In this document: one piece after another, positions 57,270 through 64,000 of the stretch
How the letters are laid out: every line of letters begins with the position of its first letter
Numbering within the stretch: position 1 is the stretch's first letter
NCBI GenBank assembly: GCA_963932465.1
Contig: OZ010795.1
Span: 470,880,806 to 470,944,805 of the forward strand
DNA: 64,000 nt
Source of the DNA: Maratus speciosus
Taxonomy: Eukaryota > Arthropoda > Arachnida > Araneae > Salticidae
Reading direction: 5' to 3'
Translations under genes and position numbers: made by a program
The notes under the pieces: generated by a model
The model's input: only the letters and a program-made list of their open reading frames with translations
What the model was told of the DNA's origin: nothing
Databases searched by the model: none

Positions 57270-57879
57270 AACTTTTTTGTAGATTAATTTTTTTAATGTT
57301 GGCAACTGAAGTACTCCCTTTCTGTAGAAAGTCACTTTTAGTCACTTTTAGTAAGAAAAGGGGATGCACAAAATTTAAAAAGAGGTTATCGATTGATTCA
57401 GATTTTATTGACCAACAGGCGGTAATGGGGGTGGCAAAATACATGTTTTCAAATAAATAATTTAAAAATGTAAATTAATCTAAGGCATCCTGGTGCATGA
57501 ATAAAGTTATTTTTTATAGTTGTTTTTATTGCAAGAAATTATGTTGTCACAAATAACTTTTAAAGATTGTTGAAATAATACAAGTATTTTTTAAGAGAAA
57601 AATGAAAACAATTTCGAGAAATTGTTTTTTATTTTTACCTTTGTGTTTTCGTGGCTTTCTTTATTGTCATCCACTTTAAAGTCCTGCATAGGTCGAACTA
57701 TACTGACCCGAACCCGAAAACTCTATTTGAAGTCAATACGACACCAGAGATCTGACCCAAAATCAACGCACTTCAACCGCATATTTTAATGCATTGCTCC
57801 ATTTTTTAATGCAATTATAAAAAAAAAAAAAATTGTTCCGTAATGTTCCGTTTATGATTCCGATCGTACCTGCTAAAAC

Positions 57880-57913
<34 letters not shown>

Positions 57914-58382
57914 CCATTAATTAAACATAACCTACCACCGTCAATTAATATGAATTATAGCTGTAAATATAAAAAAAAAATATTATAAGAAATATTATGG
58001 AAGAAAAAGAAAAAAGTGGACACCGACAAAAATTGAAAAGCTTATACATTGAATTACGTTATCAAGGGCACAGAATTCAATGATATAAGCAAAATGGTTG
58101 TTTTCTGTGGGAAAAATAAGCTAAAGCTAAAAATTATTTTCCCCTGTGCCCAAACAACCATTAAAATCAAGTGAATTGATTAAAAATGAAAGCAGAATAG
58201 AAACAAATAATATGAAATGGGAGAATCAATAAAACGTATTTAAATATTTATAGGATATAAAATATAAATAATAAACACCATACCGATTAATATTTCAGTA
58301 TTTTACAAAAATCCACGCTCACATGGCTTCCAGAATATCATAAAGATTAAGGTGAATAAAACAGTTAAGAAATCACAGTAAA

Positions 58383-58416
<34 letters not shown>

Positions 58417-58430
58417 CCCCAATCCCTAGG
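57270..58430. other. AT-rich intronic sequence
   Basis: Apart from the (TA)n and (AT)n runs nothing is recognised. Confidence 0.5.
57881..57912. repeat. (TA)16 microsatellite
   Basis: An uninterrupted TA run; a similar AT run lies at 58385-58414. Confidence 0.95.
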
Positions 58431-58439
58431 TATTTTGTT

Positions 58440-58917
58440 TTAACAGGTTTTAATGTACTTTGCTGAGTAAAACTTCTGAAAGCGGAACTTATTTATAACG
58501 GAATCCTGTCTTATACTTAAAAATTTCATAGTCCCTACGGAAGGAATATCATATAAATAAGATAACTGTTGAATCGGAAACCTCTACAAATCGGAATTTG
58601 ATCCTTAACTATTCCTCTTTTAAAGATTTTACTGTTAAGGATTATTGTGTTTATGTAGTACAATAAAACCTACTAAGATGGAAAGTCTAGTTACAGGAAA
58701 ATTCAGTTTTATACCGGTTTTCATTTTATTTTATTATTTATAATTGTATAATATTTCTTCAGTAGGGATTATGAATTTTTTACGTATAAGATGGGATTCC
58801 GTTATAGACAGGTTCCGTTTTCGTAAGATTTATTGTATTTTATGTCCCGATTTAGAAGCCGCTGTCCCGTTTTTATATCTCCCTGCCCCGCTTTTGTGTC
58901 ATTGGATTTGGCAACAC
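58440..58917 (-). repeat. TGTCTATAACGG repeat, reverse copy
   Basis: Both ends carry the ataacggaatcctgtc / gattccgttatagacagg words in opposite orientation, and the right part mirrors 47875-47995. The block directly abuts the CACTG element at 58918. Confidence 0.6.
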
Positions 58918-59843
58918 TACACTGTAAAATAAATTTCCGTTAAAATACGGAAATTGTACTGGCAGTCTAGACGCCAGTACTATTTCCTTATTTTAACGGA
59001 AAAATTTTCCCGTAAATTACAGAAAATTTTCCATTTTTACACAGACCTTTTCCTTTTTTTTTTATGTTTTCATATTTAAAATTTTCCGTTTCAAAGACAA
59101 AATATAATTTTTCAAGGAGAAACTTACACATCTTTATGCATTTCACTCTTCACGGACTCGTTCACACATTAAGGTGTGAACTCAAATTATTTCAACTAAC
59201 AGCACTTATCCCTCACGGGGTTCAAACTAGGGAACTGTCCTCTTTCAGTTTGGTGCCTTTAACGATTAAGCCATGAATACACAAGTTGAGTTTTCAAATA
59301 TCGTTACTTATTTCAGATGTATTTTATGAAGCAATGGCAGGGTATACAATAATTTAATATAGTTGCTTGGCACGAGAAGTTATTTTTTAACGTAAGTTCT
59401 GCACAACATGGTAAAAGTAATCTTACTTCTCTTTCGTGTTCCGATACTGCAATCATAAGTAACGTAATTTCGTAAGGAACGTATTTTCGTAGAAATAATA
59501 TTTTTCAATTGAGTATACAATTCTGAATGTTTATATTTAGCCAATAATGGGGTTTCATTGAAAATAATATCACTGTAAGACAAGTATTTTCGACAATTAA
59601 TTATTTTGCTTTCAGCATAGCACTTATTTCTAAACATCATTTACGGAACTCGTACTGTTTTGAAAGCAATACAGAAACATTCCGTAAAATTTTTGAAAGC
59701 AATACAGAAATATTCCGTAAAATTTAGGAAAAACTTATACGGATTTATAATCTCAAAATATCAATTACGGAAAATGTTCTGTTTTCTTTAAAAAAATTAA
59801 ACTATTCCGTAAATTTTTACAAAAAAAAATCGTGTATATTGAC

Positions 59844-59878
<35 letters not shown>

Positions 59879-59884
59879 ATTGTA
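58918..59884. mobile_element. CACTG-ended element with tRNA-like module, copy 2
   Basis: TA-CACTGTAAAATAAATTTCCG on the left; the right end in reverse complement is TA-CAATGCAAAAAAAA. The interior has ttccgttaaaatacggaaat, gacgccagtactatttcc, ttacggaaaa words in both orientations and a reverse-strand tRNA-like module (59210-59272), as in copy 1. Confidence 0.75.
59210..59272 (-). other. tRNA-like A/B box module
   Basis: On the - strand ATGGCTTAATCGTTAAAGG (A-box-like) lies upstream of AGTTTGAACCCC (B-box-like). It occupies the same position within the element as 19395-19460. Confidence 0.6.
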
Positions 59885-59889
59885 TGAAA

Positions 59890-60700
59890 AACCCTTATTA
59901 ATTCAGGGTGTTTTCAGCTTTAGCAATTTTAAATTGCAAACTTGAACCGTTTCATGCCTTTTCGAATTAAGTAAGTATTCTGAAAATATTCATAAGAACT
60001 TTTTAACATTATAATCATTAAAAAGTTTGAAAAGTATTTTAATATTTGAAATAGTTTGTTCGTTGAATATCTGTTGGAACTTTATTTTTAAGAAAGTAAA
60101 ATCTAAATAGCCTTTATTTGTAAATTTATACATTTTCATAAGTGGAATTTCGTTGTAAACTGTATTTTTATTTAAACTAACACTGTTGGATTTCATTTCT
60201 ATATTTTCTTCAAAATTCAATTAAAATATAATGAGTCATTAATTTAATTTTGCCTGCCTTTTTTCTCTTACGTAATCATAAATGTATATATTGATTAACT
60301 AAATGATTAAAAAAAAAAAAAAATTCTGCTCTAAACAAATAACTTTAATTTTTAAACACATTTTCTTCCCCTAGAATACCCCAATTAAAAATAAATAAGT
60401 AAATAACTTAAAAAAGCTTTCGGAAACTAAATTACCTCCAAGATAATGCATCCGAAACAGCTTTTAAATACTACGCGAGTCAAAAAACACGATTAAAATT
60501 TCATCGATTTTAATATCGGCTGCTTGTCAATCGATGCAAAAGCACTTTGCCCCTTGGCCCCCAACTTTCAAACAAATTCGATGAGCAGTCGATTATTTGC
60601 TTAAGAGGAAGAGCGAAAAAGAAATTGGTGGGTGGAGAGGATCAAACAAGTGAATAAACTTTTTTTAATAATGTCTGTTGATCTATAAAATTGTTACTCC
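59890..60700. other. AT-rich intronic sequence
   Basis: Nothing recognised. Confidence 0.5.
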
Positions 60701-62625
60701 TGTATTTACATTATGGTCGCCAAGAGTACCAAATAATTGAAGTTTGTTGTATCGATAAATTGTAAATTCAAAAGGCCCGAAGTATGAAAATGAATGCCTC
60801 TGTTTTTATCCGCTTTACGTGCGTGAGTTTCCATCATGCTTACCTTTTATTTATTTTTTAAGCACTTTTCGAAAGTTTATTCATGTATACTCTGCGGACT
60901 AATAAAGGAGGATTTTTATGGGACTGGAAATTTCGTTACTCTTAAGATGTGTTTTTAATTTTGAACATTGCGTGAGTTAGATAAATTAATTTCTAATGTT
61001 GTTGTTGGGCTTCAAATAATTTTTTTATAATAAAACTGTATTAAATCCGTAATCATCATATTATGTTTTTATCTAGCCTTTCATTAAGTATTTGATACGA
61101 TGCGCAGAATGTATTAAGATTGATTACCAATCACATGCAAAGTTTACACATTCTAAGGTAAAAAAATACTTTTTTAAGAAAACTTATAATTAAATTGTCA
61201 ACTTTGACGTGCTTAATACATAGATGACACCATTTCTATTTCTTTGATTTCGTCTTAGCAAAGCATCATAACAACATAACATCTCTAACAGCACCGAGAG
61301 TGGAATGTGACAGAAATATGGAAGCACAGCCACCATGGAAGTACCGTGCATGAATGCAATTCTCAGATCCCGCGTTGGTATCACGTGACGTAGAAAATGA
61401 GTCATTGAGATTCGTCAATTACTGTGTATTTGTGTCAAATATTGTGTATTTGAGTCAAATATTGTGTATTTGATATGCCCCATTTTCTGACGAAAGTTCA
61501 AATGACTCAAAAGTCGGTCACGGTGGCTTCATATTGGAGTCCGTGATTTCCCAGACGAGTCACCAAGTCACAGTCACATAAGAATCATAATGCAAAGATT
61601 TTTCATTTTGGTCACTATTGTGACACTTTACTGTAACACTCGTGACCATTTGTGACGTCACATAGACTGCTTATTAAATTAGGGATACAGAAAGAAGGAA
61701 ATATGATGGAGAATTGTCCAAATTTCCCTTTTATTTCTGGATTATTATCAGAAACGATTTTGTCAGAGGAGGTTTTATGAATTATATTTATGCAGTTAAA
61801 ACAAATCTTAAATATTTAATGCAGTGGGACTAAATTTTAGAATTGCAATTTCACACTTTTCCATAAGACTTTCGAATGCTACGCATAGTTTTGGGAAAAC
61901 AGTTTTAGCCTTATTATCCAGTTACATTGGTTGCTAAGGATTCCAAATGATTTAAGTCTGTTGTATTGGTAAATACCCCCTTTTTTATACCCTTTGTGGT
62001 CGCAATCATGCCTGCCGATTATTGGTTTTTATCATTTCTCAAAAGTTTATTCATCCACTGGGGAATCAATAAAAGGGAACTTATTGTGGGGCTGAAAATT
62101 TCGTTGTTTTCAACGTGTGTTCAGAATTCTGAACATTTCATGAGAACATTTTTTTAAATATAATTATTGTTTATTTTAATGATTAGTTTAAAAGTAAATT
62201 TATAAAGTATAAAATGCAGTTTTTTGAATGGATCATATTACTATTATTTTTTAACACGTCTTCCATTAAATATTAAATATGATGAGTAGAGTTCATTAAT
62301 AATTATTGCGAAATGTGTATAAGATTACAATCGAAAACAAGAACAAAAAATCTTTATTTTTTAAAAAAAAAAAAGTTAAAATTCAATTCTCAATTTTGAC
62401 ATTTTTAATGCACAGAGAAACTCATTTCCATTTATATTATTCCATCGTAATCGAAGATCATAAACGTATGATCATAGGCCTTTGCAAACTAATTTTTGTT
62501 TAAATATCCTTATAACAGATTGATTTTTAAACTGAAAAGTTAATATTCTAAATCTTTCATTCAAATTTTCAACATTTTTAGATTAAAAGCGATCAATAAA
62601 TATACATAAACAAACGTCTCAAAAG

Positions 62626-62661
<36 letters not shown>

Positions 62662-63480
62662 GTTTGAAGAATGCCTCTGTTTTTATTTCCTCTATGCGCG
62701 TGATTTTCCATCATGCTTACCTTTTATTTTTTTAAACACTTATCCAAAGTTTATTCATGTACTCTGGGGATTAATAAAGAGAATTTTCATGAGATTGTAA
62801 ATTTCGTTATTTTTAAGATGTATTTTTAATTTTTAACATCACGTGAGTTACATAAATTAATTTCCAATTTGATTATTGTTTAGCTTGGCCATGGGAGGAA
62901 TTTGGGGGGGGGGGGGTTAAAGGAAATTTACAAAGTGTAAAAGCGTTTTCTTCTGTATAATTGTGATTTTAGATGTTATTTAGCTTATTGATGGATTTGA
63001 AAGAAATTTTACAAAATATAAAATTGCAGTTTTCTGGATCATATTAGTATTATTTTTTAACACTTCTTTCATTAAATATTGGATATGATGCGTTGAGTTT
63101 ATTAATAATGATTGCGAAACGCGTATAGAGCTTACAATCGAAAACAAAAACAAAAATATCTTTTTCTTCTTTTTCTTTTTCTTTTTTCTTTTTAAGTTAT
63201 AATTCAATTTTCAATTTTGACGTTTTTAATGCATAAACTTATTTCCATTTATATTATTCCATCTTAACCGAAGATCATAACATATGATCATAGGCCTTGG
63301 GCAAAATATTTTTTGTTTAAATATCCCTATATAGACTGAATTTTAAACTGAATAGTTAATATTTTAAATCTTTCATTCAAATTTTCAACATTTTTGGATT
63401 AGAAGAGATCAATAAATATATATAAACATACGTCTCTAAAAGTTTTTAAAAAAAAGTTTGAAAATAAATGAATCTGTGTT
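60700..63480 (+). repeat. Diverged segmental repeats, ~800-bp period
   Basis: Blocks at 60780-60990 and 62670-62880 share gaatgcctctgtttttat, ccatcatgcttacctttta, tttattcatgta and gataaattaatttc-type words; 61920-62130 is a weaker third copy. Blocks at 62225-62600 and 63035-63450 share attattttttaacac, ttacaatcgaaaacaa and gatcataggcc with a period near 810 bp. A G run lies at 62905-62916. Confidence 0.75.
61200..61680. other. Less AT-rich insertion between segmental repeats
   Basis: This block includes attgtgtatttgagtcaaat repeated three times at 61420-61472 and gtcac/gtgac-rich words (61517-61660: cagacgagtcaccaagtcac, tcgtgaccatttgtgacg). It interrupts the segmental-repeat order. Unidentified. 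Confidence 0.4.
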
Positions 63481-63542
63481 TCAAAACAAAAATAATATCT
63501 TTATTTTTAACAAAAGTTATAATTCATTAACCCATATTGGAC

Positions 63543-63870
63543 CATTGCACCATAAAATATAATAAATAAACACCCAATCTTGCTCACTGGTGCACAAAAT
63601 ACGAACTTTAATAACCTAACATTTAAAATTTACGTTTCGAGCTGTTTCTACAGTCATCTTCAGGAAAATACCATCATGTTAAGGTTCGACAAATTATCTC
63701 TTGCACAGGAAGCTTTCGTCTCTGAACTTTGAGCCATTTTACCATCATATTTTCCTGGAGACGGCTGTAGAAACAGCTCGAAACGTAGATTTTGTATGTT
63801 AGTTTATTAAAGTTCGTATTTTGTGCACCATTGAGCAAGATTGTGTGTTTATTTAGTTATGATGCAATTC
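63543..63870. mobile_element. Foldback element with ~130-bp arms
   Basis: The left arm aataaacacccaatcttgct ... cgtttcgagctgtttctaca is answered by tgtagaaacagctcgaaacg ... gcaagattgtgtgtttattt. Both arms end in a tttcctg/caggaaaa word, and the centre is about 60 bp. No coding. Confidence 0.8.
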
Positions 63871-64000
63871 TCAATTTTGACAAATTTATTGAATAGAGAA
63901 CTCATTTCCATTTATATTATTCCACCGTAAACCGAATATCATAACGTACAATCATACGCGCTTCCAAACTAATTTTTTTTTTTTTTTTTTTTTTTTTTTT

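Overview
This window looks like a stretch of a large, AT-rich, intron-rich animal genome. An arachnid, probably a spider, is my best guess. The clues are the kind of gag-like retroelement at the left edge, the tRNA-derived SINEs, and the dense crop of small inverted-repeat DNA elements. That assignment is inference; no species marker was seen. There is no sign of bacterial, plasmid or phage organisation.

One host gene can be read with confidence. Three exons on the + strand (26120-26319, 45793-45945 and 53376-53550) encode a continuous 176-residue segment of a Flamingo/Starry night/CELSR seven-pass cadherin. The first two cover the membrane-distal region between the last cadherin repeat and the first EGF repeat (the 'Flamingo box' area). 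The third covers most of EGF-1. Exon phases agree at every junction. The first exon starts inside a codon and the third ends inside one, so the window holds the middle of a much longer gene. The flanking introns are at least 26.1 kb, then 19.5 kb, 7.4 kb and at least 10.4 kb.

Everything else is intron (or, at the far left, possibly upstream sequence) filled with transposable-element debris. From left to right: a frameshifted, internally deleted gypsy-like gag/protease remnant (299-2060); Helitron-like elements (3909-4366, 22090-23629, 33214-33944, with fragments elsewhere); a 301-bp tandem array (6856-7980); long foldback elements (8107-8530, 14281-14480, 15616-15830, 63543-63870); TTAA-flanked piggyBac/Kolobok-like MITEs (11411-11886, 20241-20666, 22388-23367, 51536-51727, 52548-52799, 55094-55519); a tandem tRNA-like SINE array carrying its own MITE insertion (13054-14108); a 1.4-kb element with ~155-bp terminal repeats and a perfect GC-rich hairpin (23671-25075); CAGGG-ended elements (28456-31073, 48376-48715); hAT-like elements (41009-43437, 54007-55026); pogo/Tigger-like elements (37291-37984, 44711-45685), the latter keeping a decayed transposase C-terminus; and a family of three CACTG-ended elements each holding a reverse-strand tRNA-like module (19110-20117, 45961-47588, 58918-59884).

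The most interesting observations are: nested insertions with clean boundaries; the CACTG/tRNA-like composite family, one copy of which sits 15 bp after a splice donor; a 27-bp near-copy of coding sequence in the intron 213 bp upstream of the exon it matches; in-frame donor look-alikes inside two exons; and a heat-shock-element/CCAAT/TATA arrangement at 17376-17422. I found no convincing new multi-gene system.
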